This document shows positions 18,482 through 26,807 of a stretch of 64,000 nt of DNA, one piece after another. The stretch is from Geminicoccaceae bacterium. Lineage in GTDB: Bacteria > Pseudomonadota > Alphaproteobacteria > Geminicoccales > Geminicoccaceae. The stretch covers positions 62,001 through 126,000 of the forward strand of contig JANQPX010000020.1 of the NCBI GenBank assembly GCA_028285265.1, in the 5' to 3' direction. The stretch's first letter is position 1, and every line of letters starts with the position of its first letter. Position numbers and translations under genes: made by a program. The notes beneath the pieces were generated by a model. That model saw nothing but the letters and a program-made list of their open reading frames with translations. It was not told the origin of the DNA and searched no databases.

Positions 18482-20503
18482 ATGGAAATTCTTTCCGTAG
18501 CATTGCCTGCGCTCAGCGAGGCTTTTGGCCTTATCCTTACGCCGACCTCGATCGGCTATCTTTGCCTCGGTGTTGTTCTCGGCCTGTCAGTGGGCGTGTT
18601 TCCGGGCCTCGGCGGTATTGCTGGCCTTTCAATGTTGTTGCCGTTCATTTACGGCATGGATCCGGTTTCTGGACTGTCCATGATGGTCGGCCTTGTTGCG
18701 GTCATTCCGACATCGGATACATTCGCCTCCGTCCTTCTTGGCATACCCGGCTCGTCGGCATCGCAGGCGACCGTACTGGACGGCTTCCCTCTCTCCAAAC
18801 AAGGGCAGGCCGCGAGAGCGCTTGCAGCTGCGTTTGTTTCGTCACTTTTTGGCGGGCTCTTCGGCGCCATTCTTTTGACGTTCTTTATTTTGATTGCTCG
18901 CCCCCTCGTCCTGGCTTTTGGTCTCCCAGAACTTCTGTTGCTGACCATCCTAGGCTTCGCCATGGTTGGCGTCTTGGCCGGTCGCAGTCTACTCAAGGGC
19001 CTGGTCACTGCCGGGCTTGGCATGATGGTGGGGGCGATAGGTGAAGCCCCAGCGCAAGGATCCTCGCGTCTGGACTTTGGTTCTTGGTATCTCCAGGACG
19101 GCTTTAGCCTTGTGGTGATCGGTCTCGGTATCTTTGCTATCCCGGAAATTATCTCACTGCTACGCCAGGACCGTGCAATTGCCGGTGAGGCGAAGCTTGG
19201 CGCTGGTTGGATGGATGGCATCCGCGACTGGTTCGCCAACATCTGGCTCTCGATACGCTGCTCAGCGATCGGTGTCATTGTCGGTGTCATTCCAGGCCTC
19301 GGTGGTTCTGTGGTCGACTGGATCTCCTACGGCCACACCGTTCAAACTGCCCGCGACCGCTCAAACTTTGGCAAGGGTGACATTCGAGGCGTGATCGGCC
19401 CGGAAAGTTCCAACAATGCTAAAGAGGGCGGTGGACTCGTGCCGACGCTGTTGTTCGGCATACCGGGATCCGGCTCCATGGCGGTGTTCATCGGCGGCAT
19501 GATTCTGCTTGGCTACGAGGCCGGGCCGCAGCTGGTACAGAACGATCTTCCGATCACCTATACGATCGTTTGGTCGCTCGCCCTTGCCAATGTTCTTGGA
19601 GCAGGCCTTTGCATCGTTCTGTCACCCAGCATCGCTCGGCTGACGACGATTCGGTTCGCACTCCTCGCCCCATTCTTGTTCATGATGATCTCATTCGCCG
19701 CCTTCCAATCAAAACAGACGCTTTGGGATCTGGCGGCACTCGTCGCAATCGGCATGCTGGGCATTCTCCTTCGCCGCTTTGAATGGCCAAGGCCTGCCTT
19801 CTTGATTGGCTTCGTGCTGGCGAGCCAAGCAGAAGTCTACACCTATCAAGCCACCCAGATCGCATCTTCGCGCTTTGGACGCAGCTTTACGGAGGGCTTG
19901 GCCTATGTGTTCTCACCAACTGCAATCATCCTAATCATCATCATTGCAGCCTCCGTCTGGCTCGGCGCTCGTCAATCCAAATCGCTTCATGATGATGAGC
20001 CAGTTGCGACCTTCGGCGGCAAGCGTGCACCGATGACCTTTGCAGCCTGTATTGCGGCTTTCCTGGCAATCGCTTTTATCGATGCAGCAAGCCTCTCGGT
20101 CATGATCGACAAGGTCTTTCCGATGACCGTTGCAGGATTGTCGCTGATCGGTGCCCTTATCCTTCTATGGCAAATGTCGACACGCTCCGAGAGGGATGTG
20201 CTCTTTGCCGATGGTGAGCATCGAGGCGAGGATGCGACCGCAACCATCGGTCTTTGGCCGACCCTCGGATGGTTTGCATCGCTCCTGATTTTAACGGCTT
20301 TGTTCGGCTTTATCATCGCTATCACCGTCTTCTTCCTGGCCTTCTTGACACAGCGCGCGCGCGTGAGCTTGCAGCAATCCCTCATCCTTACAGCGGCAGG
20401 GGTCGGCGTGCTCCTGATCATGGCTCACCTCCTGAACCGAGACTTCCCGCCGGGCCTTCTCCAAGAATTCATCGAATTGCCGTGGCCATTTGGAGGGATC
20501 TAA
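18482..20503 (+). CDS. Fused TctA-TctB membrane subunit of a tripartite tricarboxylate transporter
   Basis: 673 residues. The first ~500 are TctA: GVFPGLGGIAGLSMLLPF, IPTSDTFASVLLGIPGS, and the second-half repeat GVIPGLGGSVVDWISYG plus PESSNNAKEGGGLVPTLLFGIPGSG. The last ~150 residues (from about FAACIAAFLAIAF onward) contain four hydrophobic segments and resemble the small subunit TctB, which is normally a separate ~150-residue protein; no separate tctB is present. It is the channel for symport of a carboxylate captured by the upstream binding protein. Confidence 0.9.
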   Translation: MEILSVALPALSEAFGLILTPTSIGYLCLGVVLGLSVGVFPGLGGIAGLSMLLPFIYGMDPVSGLSMMVGLVAVIPTSDTFASVLLGIPGSSASQATVLDGFPLSKQGQAARALAAAFVSSLFGGLFGAILLTFFILIARPLVLAFGLPELLLLTILGFAMVGVLAGRSLLKGLVTAGLGMMVGAIGEAPAQGSSRLDFGSWYLQDGFSLVVIGLGIFAIPEIISLLRQDRAIAGEAKLGAGWMDGIRDWFANIWLSIRCSAIGVIVGVIPGLGGSVVDWISYGHTVQTARDRSNFGKGDIRGVIGPESSNNAKEGGGLVPTLLFGIPGSGSMAVFIGGMILLGYEAGPQLVQNDLPITYTIVWSLALANVLGAGLCIVLSPSIARLTTIRFALLAPFLFMMISFAAFQSKQTLWDLAALVAIGMLGILLRRFEWPRPAFLIGFVLASQAEVYTYQATQIASSRFGRSFTEGLAYVFSPTAIILIIIIAASVWLGARQSKSLHDDEPVATFGGKRAPMTFAACIAAFLAIAFIDAASLSVMIDKVFPMTVAGLSLIGALILLWQMSTRSERDVLFADGEHRGEDATATIGLWPTLGWFASLLILTALFGFIIAITVFFLAFLTQRARVSLQQSLILTAAGVGVLLIMAHLLNRDFPPGLLQEFIELPWPFGGI

Positions 20504-20504
20504 C

Positions 20505-21605
20505 GTGACACAAACCGCTATTCCCTTCCTGTTCATGCGGGGGGGCACGTCTCGAGGACCCTATTTCCTGCGTGACGATCTTCCCGATGATCAGGAAACT
20601 CTTGCCGAGGTATTAATGACAGCTGTCGGGGCTGGACACCCGAACAATATCGATGGCCTTGGCGGCGGCGTAGCAGTCACAACAAAAGTGGCGATGTTGT
20701 CCCGATCTGATCACGACTGGGCGGATGTCGACTATTTCTTTGCCCAGGTTGCCGTCGATCAACGCTTGGTCGATTTTAAACCGTCTTGTGGCAATATCCT
20801 CTCCGGTGTTGGCCCAGCTGCCATTGAGATGGGCTTGATCGAGCCCTTAGATCCAGAAACGACGGTGCGCATTCGGGCGGTCAACACAGGGGCTTTGATA
20901 GAGGCGGCCATTCAGACACCCAACGGCGTCCTTCGTTATGACGGCAAGACCGCGATCGCAGGAGTCATGGGAACGGCAGCTCCGATAGGCCTCAATTTCA
21001 TGGACACCGTCGGCTCATCGACCGGCTCTTTACTACCAACCGGTCATCTTCAAGAGACCATTAATGGTGTTGACGTTACCTGCATGGACGTCGCGATGCC
21101 GATCGTGATCGCGAAAGCGAGTGATTTCGGGCTGACAGGGCACGAGACGACGGCCGAACTCGACGCCAATACTGATTTCTATGCACGCATCGAACAGATC
21201 CGGATCGAAGCGGGCCGGCGCATGGGTATGGGAGATGTAACCAAGTCAGTAGTCCCAAAGTTTGCTATTCTTAGTCCGCCAAGAGGCCTCGGAACCATCA
21301 CGGCACGCTACTTCATGCCCTGGAGTTGCCATCCGTCGATGGCCGTAACCGGCGCACAATGTCTCGCATCATGCGTCTTGGCGCCAGGAACCGTTGCCGA
21401 TGATCTTGTGGATCCGCCCAAAGGCGATCCAATCGTGGTTTCGATTGAACACCCGTCAGGCGAGATCGAGGTTGTCGTCGACGCCGACTTAGAGGCCGAT
21501 AACTTTGCACTGCGTTCAGCGGGCCTCATTCGCACCGCCCGTTTGCTTGCCCGGGGCGAGATCATGGTTCCGGCTAGCGTTTGGAAAGGAAACAACGGCC
21601 GATAG
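20505..21605 (+). CDS. PrpF/GalD-family isomerase (4-oxalomesaconate tautomerase or methylaconitate isomerase type)
   Basis: 366 residues from a GTG that has GGAGGG 7 bases upstream and follows the transporter stop by one base. Family landmarks: FMRGGTSRGPYFL near the N-terminus, HPNNIDGLGGG, SCGNILSGVGPAAIE (active-site Cys region), NTGALIEA and HPSMAVTGA near the C-terminus. The fold is that of diaminopimelate epimerase, catalysing proton-shift isomerisation of an unsaturated carboxylate. Being coupled to a carboxylate transporter, it probably acts on the imported compound. Choice between PrpF and GalD activity cannot be made here. Confidence 0.88.
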   Translation: MTQTAIPFLFMRGGTSRGPYFLRDDLPDDQETLAEVLMTAVGAGHPNNIDGLGGGVAVTTKVAMLSRSDHDWADVDYFFAQVAVDQRLVDFKPSCGNILSGVGPAAIEMGLIEPLDPETTVRIRAVNTGALIEAAIQTPNGVLRYDGKTAIAGVMGTAAPIGLNFMDTVGSSTGSLLPTGHLQETINGVDVTCMDVAMPIVIAKASDFGLTGHETTAELDANTDFYARIEQIRIEAGRRMGMGDVTKSVVPKFAILSPPRGLGTITARYFMPWSCHPSMAVTGAQCLASCVLAPGTVADDLVDPPKGDPIVVSIEHPSGEIEVVVDADLEADNFALRSAGLIRTARLLARGEIMVPASVWKGNNGR

Positions 21606-21647
21606 CTCTTGTTCCGGAAGGAACATGGCGTCATGGAATAGCTCTCC

Positions 21648-21812
21648 ATGCTCTCGTGTAACGACGCTAAGGTCGTCAATCGGCAAGCGGAGAAAGGGCA
21701 TCTGGACTGTCTTGTTATGCCGCGAGGGGAATTTGCAAAAAAAAAACCGCTGACAGACAAGGATCTCCTGTCGATCCGTCCACCTTCTGAACACAAGGGG
21801 CCAAGGAGCTAA
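21648..21812 (+). CDS. Possible small ORF (54 aa), weakly SAF-domain-like
   Basis: ATG to TAA frame too short for the ORF track. Its middle and end (LDCLVMPRGEFAKKKP then LTDKDLLSIRPPS) look like real coding sequence and faintly recall the C-terminal SAF segment of sialic-acid-synthase-type proteins. It contains a run of ten A in DNA (three Lys codons). No good ribosome site precedes it. It may be a remnant of a decayed gene between the PrpF-like and dehydrogenase genes, or not a gene. Confidence 0.3.
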   Translation: MLSCNDAKVVNRQAEKGHLDCLVMPRGEFAKKKPLTDKDLLSIRPPSEHKGPRS

Positions 21813-21876
21813 AACGCATGGTTGGTCCTGTGAGCAGAACCTCCGCTTCAGCGACGCAAATCGATGATCCCATCGG

Positions 21877-21987
21877 ATGGTTGGCGCCCATGGCAACTTC
21901 AATCTATCGGCAGAGCAAGCTTCGAACTATGACGTATCGCCAGTCAATCGCCGCCCGCCCTATACGTTCATGGGAGTTCAACATTGA
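21877..21987 (+). CDS. Possible small ORF (36 aa) coupled to the dehydrogenase start
   Basis: A 36-codon frame ending NYDVSPVNRRPPYTFMGVQH. Its TGA overlaps the TTG start of the next gene (TTGA), the geometry of translational coupling. In the same frame just upstream a TGA interrupts further protein-like sequence (NLRFSDANR), so it could be the tail of a disrupted gene. No domain recognised; may be chance. Confidence 0.3.
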   Translation: MVGAHGNFNLSAEQASNYDVSPVNRRPPYTFMGVQH

Positions 21988-22964
21988 AAGTCCATATCCT
22001 TGACGACTGGTTTGATACGCTTCGAGGCCTAGAATGCTTTGGACGTCTTTCCGGTCACGATGTCACCATCTGGAATGATCACGTTGAGGATATCGAAACC
22101 CTCGCATCGCGCCTAACCGACGCCGAAGCACTGGTCCTTTTCCGAGAGCGTACGCCTGTCCAGGGTGACCTACTGGAGCGTCTGCCCAAGCTGAAGCTTA
22201 TCAGTCAGCGCAGCGTCTACCCCCATGTTGACGTGCCAGCCTGTACCAACCACCGTGTCCTGCTCTGTTCAAATATGCACAGCGACACCCCATCAGTCGC
22301 AACAGCGGAGCTCACGTTCGCGCTGATCCTTTCAGCAGCCCGACAGCTACCTCAACAGATGGCGTCGATCAAAGCAGGAAAATGGCAGGCAGGCGTCGGA
22401 CAGACGCTGGCGGGACGAACGCTTGGTCTCTACGGCTACGGCCGCATTGCTAAAGCCGTCGCTGGTTATGCCAAGGCATTTGACATGACCGTGACATGGT
22501 GGGGGTCGGAGGACGGACGTCGGCGGGCAGTTGAGGACGGAGAGCATGTCTGCGCCAGCCGAAATGAGTTTTTCAAGGAAGCTGACGTCGTTAGCATTCA
22601 TGTACGAATGAAGCCCGAGACGCGAGGCATCATTACCGCTTCCGATCTCCTGACGATGAAACCCTCTGGCACATTCGTCAACACCTCTCGATCGCGCCTG
22701 GTGGAACCAGGTGCCTTAGAAAAAGCCTTGCAGGCGGGTAGGCCAGGCACCATCGCGATTGACGTCTTCGATGTGGAACCACTGACCGATCCCAATGACC
22801 CGATCGTTCATCATCCGGCCGTAATCGCCACGCCGCATATCGGTTTTGTCACCGAGGACGAGCTCGATCAGCAATTCGCTGACATATTTGACCAGATTAA
22901 CGCCTACGCGTCTGGCAAGCCGATCAATATGATCAACCCAGAGGCATGGCCTAACCGAGATTAG
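21984..22964 (+). CDS. D-2-hydroxyacid dehydrogenase, phosphoglycerate dehydrogenase-like
   Basis: 326 residues from a TTG with GGGAG 10 bases upstream. Rossmann motif GLYGYGRIAKAV, catalytic Arg in NTSRSRLVEP, Glu in DVFDVEPL and His in TPHIGF are all in the usual order. The family reduces 2-oxoacids or oxidises D-2-hydroxyacids with NAD(P). As the last gene of the Tct-PrpF group it probably processes the isomerised product. Substrate not determined. Confidence 0.88.
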   Translation: MKVHILDDWFDTLRGLECFGRLSGHDVTIWNDHVEDIETLASRLTDAEALVLFRERTPVQGDLLERLPKLKLISQRSVYPHVDVPACTNHRVLLCSNMHSDTPSVATAELTFALILSAARQLPQQMASIKAGKWQAGVGQTLAGRTLGLYGYGRIAKAVAGYAKAFDMTVTWWGSEDGRRRAVEDGEHVCASRNEFFKEADVVSIHVRMKPETRGIITASDLLTMKPSGTFVNTSRSRLVEPGALEKALQAGRPGTIAIDVFDVEPLTDPNDPIVHHPAVIATPHIGFVTEDELDQQFADIFDQINAYASGKPINMINPEAWPNRD

Positions 22965-23031
22965 AGGTTGTCGCGTCTCGTTCGCGTATGATGATGCAAG
23001 GAGGCGGTTCGCGGAGACGAACGTTGTTTTG

Positions 23032-23051
23032 CGCTTGATGATAATCAAGCG
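23032..23051. terminator. Perfect hairpin between convergent genes
   Basis: CGCTTGAT and ATCAAGCG pair perfectly over 8 bp around a GATA loop, between the dehydrogenase stop and the receiver-protein stop. There is no U tract on either strand, so bidirectional termination is plausible but not certain. Confidence 0.5.
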
Positions 23052-23054
23052 TCG

Positions 23055-23417
23055 TCAGGTCGAGTAGGTTTCGATCCGCGAAAGTAGATCCTCGAAGTCG
23101 ACTGGCTTAGTCATGAATTCGTCGGCGCCAACACTCATACCCCGTTCAACAGCTTGTTGAAAGGCGAGGGCTGAAAGAAACAAGAAAGGCGTCGGACTAT
23201 GGTTCGGCAGTTCCTGAAGCTTTTGTTTGAGTTGGAAACCATCCATGCGCGGCATACCGACGTCCGATATAATTAGATCGGGATTTTCTGCCATGATGGT
23301 GCTTAGACCATCGACACCGTCGCCAGCTTCGAGCGCCTGGTGCCCTGCATCTTCAAGCTCTTCGACGATGAGTTGCCGCAGTTCCTCTTCATCTTCGACA
23401 ACCACGATCTTTGCCAT
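23055..23417 (-). CDS. Stand-alone response-regulator receiver protein (CheY-like)
   Basis: 120 residues, a single receiver domain with no output domain: acidic pocket VEDEEE, phospho-acceptor Asp in LIISDVGMPRMDGFQ, Ser in FLSAL at the usual Thr/Ser position and Lys in EFMTKPVDF. Such proteins act as phospho-relay intermediates or bind a partner such as a motor or kinase. No kinase gene is adjacent. Start at MAKIVVVEDE is chosen for fit to the fold. Confidence 0.88.
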   Translation of the reverse strand: MAKIVVVEDEEELRQLIVEELEDAGHQALEAGDGVDGLSTIMAENPDLIISDVGMPRMDGFQLKQKLQELPNHSPTPFLFLSALAFQQAVERGMSVGADEFMTKPVDFEDLLSRIETYST

Positions 23418-23513
23418 GCCACACAACGCCTTTTTGAGAAGAAGGCAACTCGTTCCGACGATGTTTAATCCTAAAGAAGAGACGTTAAGAAATCCTTAGT
23501 CCGATCAGAAAAT

Positions 23514-24461
23514 CTAGGCTGACCGCTGCCACGTCTGTCCCTCTTTCAATGGCGAAAGTGCGCCGATATGTTCAGGGGACAGCCCGCAGCAGCCACCGAC
23601 AACCTGAGCGCCAGCTGCAACCCACTCTTCAGCGTAGATCCGAAGCCGGTCCGGTGGGATCACCCCTTCAAATTGCCAATTCGGCATCTGGAAATAGCCC
23701 GAATCAGGGTAGGCCATCAGTGGTCCGTGATAGGCACGCTTGAGGATCGAGAGGGCATCAGTGAGATCGTTAGACGAGGTATGCATAATGCCCGCAGCAT
23801 CAATGTCATAATCTTCCAAGACTTGGACGATATCTACAAACGGTATCTTGGCCTCGCGCGTAAAGCTGAGAATTGTCCCATCAGCGCCGCGCCTAGCAGA
23901 GAATCCCGCCCAGACCGGGAGGCCGGTGGACTTTGCTGCTTCAAACGCTGGGACCATTCGATCGGGATGATACATCATCTCGAGCAGGATAAAGTCGCAA
24001 CCTTCCTCTTTGAGCAACTTGGCATGCCTCTCGAGCGAGTCGGCAATAACCCCTTGATCGGGGCAAAGCTCCGGATCAGAGCGATCGGTACCACTGATCA
24101 CAGGAATAATGTGCGACAAGGACCCTGCAAGAACGATGTCGGACTTCCCGCTTGCGCGGCGAGCCTTGTCGGCTGTTTGAACGGCAGCTCGGTTGATCTC
24201 TTCAAACCGATCACCGTACCCGGCGTAGTCGAGCATCAGCGGCGAAGAGGCAAAGGTGTTGGCGGTAATGATGTCCGCACCAGCAGCGATATAATCAAGG
24301 TGAACGCTCTCCAGTACAGCGAGATTGTCGAGCGTCGACGGACCACACCAAGCCTTGCTATCCATTGCAATGCCGCGCCGTTCAAGCTCAGTGCCAGTCC
24401 CACCGTCTAGGACGATAATGCCACCATCATCGAGCCGTTTTTTTATGGATGCGTAGGTCAA
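23514..24461 (-). CDS. Homocysteine S-methyltransferase-fold protein with altered zinc site
   Basis: About 315 residues from a TTG (LTYASIKKRL); the longer ORF-track start lies in A+T-rich promoter-like DNA. The barrel opens GGIIVLDGGTGTELERRG and ends with the paired zinc cysteines QVVGGCCGLSPEHI, as in BHMT/MmuM enzymes that methylate homocysteine. The earlier zinc Cys, normally in a GxNC motif, is replaced: the strand reads AAGIMHTSSNDL. His may substitute, or the protein uses a different substrate. It is monocistronic. Confidence 0.8.
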   Translation of the reverse strand: MTYASIKKRLDDGGIIVLDGGTGTELERRGIAMDSKAWCGPSTLDNLAVLESVHLDYIAAGADIITANTFASSPLMLDYAGYGDRFEEINRAAVQTADKARRASGKSDIVLAGSLSHIIPVISGTDRSDPELCPDQGVIADSLERHAKLLKEEGCDFILLEMMYHPDRMVPAFEAAKSTGLPVWAGFSARRGADGTILSFTREAKIPFVDIVQVLEDYDIDAAGIMHTSSNDLTDALSILKRAYHGPLMAYPDSGYFQMPNWQFEGVIPPDRLRIYAEEWVAAGAQVVGGCCGLSPEHIGALSPLKEGQTWQRSA

Positions 24462-24681
24462 AGGTTGTGTCCGGCTAAAGAATAGGCTTACTGCACATTT
24501 TGTAAGCAGGCGCCCCTTTACCGCAATTAATGTACAAGCAAAAAAGCTTTGATTGATCGTAAATGCAAAAAAGCAAAAATTTGAAATTGTGATCCCGGTC
24601 ACCTTCTGTTCAGGAACCAACTGCTAGGTTGCACATGTAAACAAGGTAAATCGGAAGCAACAAGGCTCGGAGGCGACGAAG

Positions 24682-24870
24682 ATGAGCGTCGGGCAGAGCA
24701 AAAAAACATGTATTCGAGGTGATCGCGTCGACAATCTCTATGACCGTGAGGTCGCAGAGAAGGCTGAGGTCAACCTTCTGACCCATTTAGCCAAACAGGG
24801 CTTTAGCAGCTTTTCCTTGGCGTGGTTGATGGTTGATCGCCAGTGGCAGATTGTGGCATTTGCGGAGTAA
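24682..24870 (+). CDS. Small hypothetical protein (62 aa)
   Basis: Has a good ribosome site (GGAGG 8 bases before ATG) and lies between divergent and co-directional neighbours. The sequence has no signal, membrane segment or recognised domain. It could be a genuine small gene or a leader-region ORF ahead of the aldo/keto reductase, 119 bases downstream. Confidence 0.4.
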   Translation: MSVGQSKKTCIRGDRVDNLYDREVAEKAEVNLLTHLAKQGFSSFSLAWLMVDRQWQIVAFAE

Positions 24871-24989
24871 GCGACCGTTTCCGACCGAACGAAGCTGTTC
24901 GGCACCGATCTGCGAAGGTTTCGGCGAACTCTCACTCGCTTTGATCAGCGCTTTTGCTAGACTGCGGTCTTCAACGCGGATGAGAGGCC

Positions 24990-26186
24990 ATGTCGATGCT
25001 GAATCGCAGATCCTTCCTAGGTACAGGAGCGGCCGCCGGGCTTGGCGCAACTGCAGGCAACGCCGTCGCTAAGGTTCCCCCTTCTATCCATCGACATGTG
25101 ACACTTGGAAAAACGGGACTCAATGTCTCGGAGATCGGCTTTGGATCTGCAAGTTCGCAGGATGCAGCGCTCGTTCGCCACGCTCTGGACCGCGGTGTCA
25201 CCTTTTTCGACACGGCGGAGAGCTATCGTTTTGGCTGGTCTGAAGAAGCCATGGGTGAGGGCCTCAAAGGCGTCCGCGATCAGGTCATCCTCTCATCAAA
25301 GACAAAGGCAGGGGCTGCCGACAGCGAAGCCGAGATGATGGAGGCCCTGGAAGGGAGCCTTCGGCGCCTGCAGACCGATTACCTCGACATCTATTTTAAT
25401 CACGCTGTCAATAGTGTGGATCGTATGCAAAATGAGGCCTGGGCTCGGTTCACTGAACGTGCTGCAGCGCAAGGAAAGATCCGCTTTCGAGGCATGTCCG
25501 GCCATGGCAGCCGTCTAGCTCAATGCCTTGATTATGCGATCGACAACGATTTGGTTGATGTCGTTCTCTGCGCCTATAGTTTTGGTGAGGATCCAGATCT
25601 TTACGCCAAGCTCCGACACACCTTCCACTTTGTTGCTATTCAATCCGATTTGCCGCCTGTGTTGGACAAGGCACGGGCCAAAAACATTGGTGTGATTGCG
25701 ATGAAGACGCTGATGGGCGCAAGGCTGAACGACATGCGTCCCTTCGAGGAAGGTGGAAGAACCTACGCACAGGCCGCCCTCCGATGGGTGCTTTCTAGTC
25801 CGAGAGTCGATGCTGCGCTCATCTCGATGACCAGCCTTGATACAATCGATGAATATGTCGGAGCTTCTGGTCAGGAAGAGGAGCGAGCAGAGGATATTGA
25901 TCTTCTCGGTCGTTATGCTGCGCTGCAGTCCGCACGCTATTGCCGTCACGGTTGCAACAAATGCGAAGGCGCTTGTCCAGAAGGTGTCGCGATCGCCGAG
26001 GTCCTGAGAACACGAATGTATGACGTCGACTACAGGAATCCGGCACTCGCAGTTGAGGACTACGCGAAGTTAGGGGGCGGTGCCCAAGCCTGCCTTACCT
26101 GTGAGCACCAGGCGTGTACCAACTCTTGTCCCTTTGGCATCCCAGTTCCCGAATTCACGACCGACGCCGCAAGGCGCCTCGGCTGA
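24990..26186 (+). CDS. Tat-exported aldo/keto reductase with C-terminal 4Fe-4S ferredoxin-like domain
   Basis: 398 residues. The N-terminus NRRSFLGTGAAAGLG is a twin-arginine signal. The TIM-barrel AKR domain includes VSEIGFGSASS, FDTAESYRFG and LSSKTKA. The last ~90 residues have two cysteine clusters, CRHGCNKCEGACP and CLTCEHQACTNSCP, typical of the ferredoxin-like tail found in one AKR branch. Folding with its iron-sulfur cluster before export explains the Tat signal. It sits 11 bases before a four-span membrane protein that might be its membrane partner. Substrate unknown. Confidence 0.85.
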   Translation: MSMLNRRSFLGTGAAAGLGATAGNAVAKVPPSIHRHVTLGKTGLNVSEIGFGSASSQDAALVRHALDRGVTFFDTAESYRFGWSEEAMGEGLKGVRDQVILSSKTKAGAADSEAEMMEALEGSLRRLQTDYLDIYFNHAVNSVDRMQNEAWARFTERAAAQGKIRFRGMSGHGSRLAQCLDYAIDNDLVDVVLCAYSFGEDPDLYAKLRHTFHFVAIQSDLPPVLDKARAKNIGVIAMKTLMGARLNDMRPFEEGGRTYAQAALRWVLSSPRVDAALISMTSLDTIDEYVGASGQEEERAEDIDLLGRYAALQSARYCRHGCNKCEGACPEGVAIAEVLRTRMYDVDYRNPALAVEDYAKLGGGAQACLTCEHQACTNSCPFGIPVPEFTTDAARRLG

Positions 26187-26197
26187 GACCATTCACC

Positions 26198-26599
26198 ATG
26201 AGTCGTTTCTTCGCCCATTGGCTGATCATCCTCGCGGTGTGGACGCTGGTGATCAAGTTCATCTTTCCAGTGGCATATGATGCAACTTACGGGCATGCCA
26301 TCGGCACCCACATCTACTGGGACTTCTGGTGGGTCGCACATCTTTGGCTCGCTTGGGCGTTCCTAAGCCGGCCCGGTTATACTTATCACCTGGCGCTCGG
26401 TATTTCCGTGGTGGAGATCGCCATCATTGTCACCAAGTTCTACATCTTTTTCCAGGAACCGGATTGGACAATTTGGCAAACCAACTGGTTCATCAACAAG
26501 GTTTTTGTGCTAGCCTGCTTTGTCCTGATCTTGGCTTATCTCGTCATCAAACGGCCTAGCTTTGCAAGGCAAAGGGACAGGCTGCCACTGCCAAGCTAA
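26198..26599 (+). CDS. Small integral membrane protein, about four spans
   Basis: 133 residues from an ATG 11 bases after the reductase stop. Hydrophobic segments at ~7-25, ~44-58, ~64-87 and ~98-120 with many aromatic residues (YWDFWWVAHLWLAWAF). Several conserved-looking His and Trp residues would suit haem or quinone contact, but no motif proves it. Likely co-transcribed with the Tat reductase. No family recognised. Confidence 0.75.
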   Translation: MSRFFAHWLIILAVWTLVIKFIFPVAYDATYGHAIGTHIYWDFWWVAHLWLAWAFLSRPGYTYHLALGISVVEIAIIVTKFYIFFQEPDWTIWQTNWFINKVFVLACFVLILAYLVIKRPSFARQRDRLPLPS

Positions 26600-26807
26600 A
26601 GCCAAACATCCTCCGATCCTATTGAGGAATGCCGACCATTTGGTCCTGGGCTTCTCATTTGTTATCACTCTGCCGCTCGCTGACAGGTGATCTCCACGCG
26701 AGCGTTTTTGTCTGGAGTTTGGCAGGCCGGATCAGTACCCATTGTCCCTTCGTCCGCAGTATCGGATCAAGCGATACGGCTGAAGTCAATCAAAGCTGGA
26801 GCGTCAC

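Noticed and set aside
18649-19290. 213-aa minus-strand ORF
   Set aside because: Antisense to the TctA part, biased composition typical of a shadow frame.
23568-24410. 280-aa plus-strand ORF
   Set aside because: Fully antisense to the homocysteine-methyltransferase-fold gene, which has clear family motifs.
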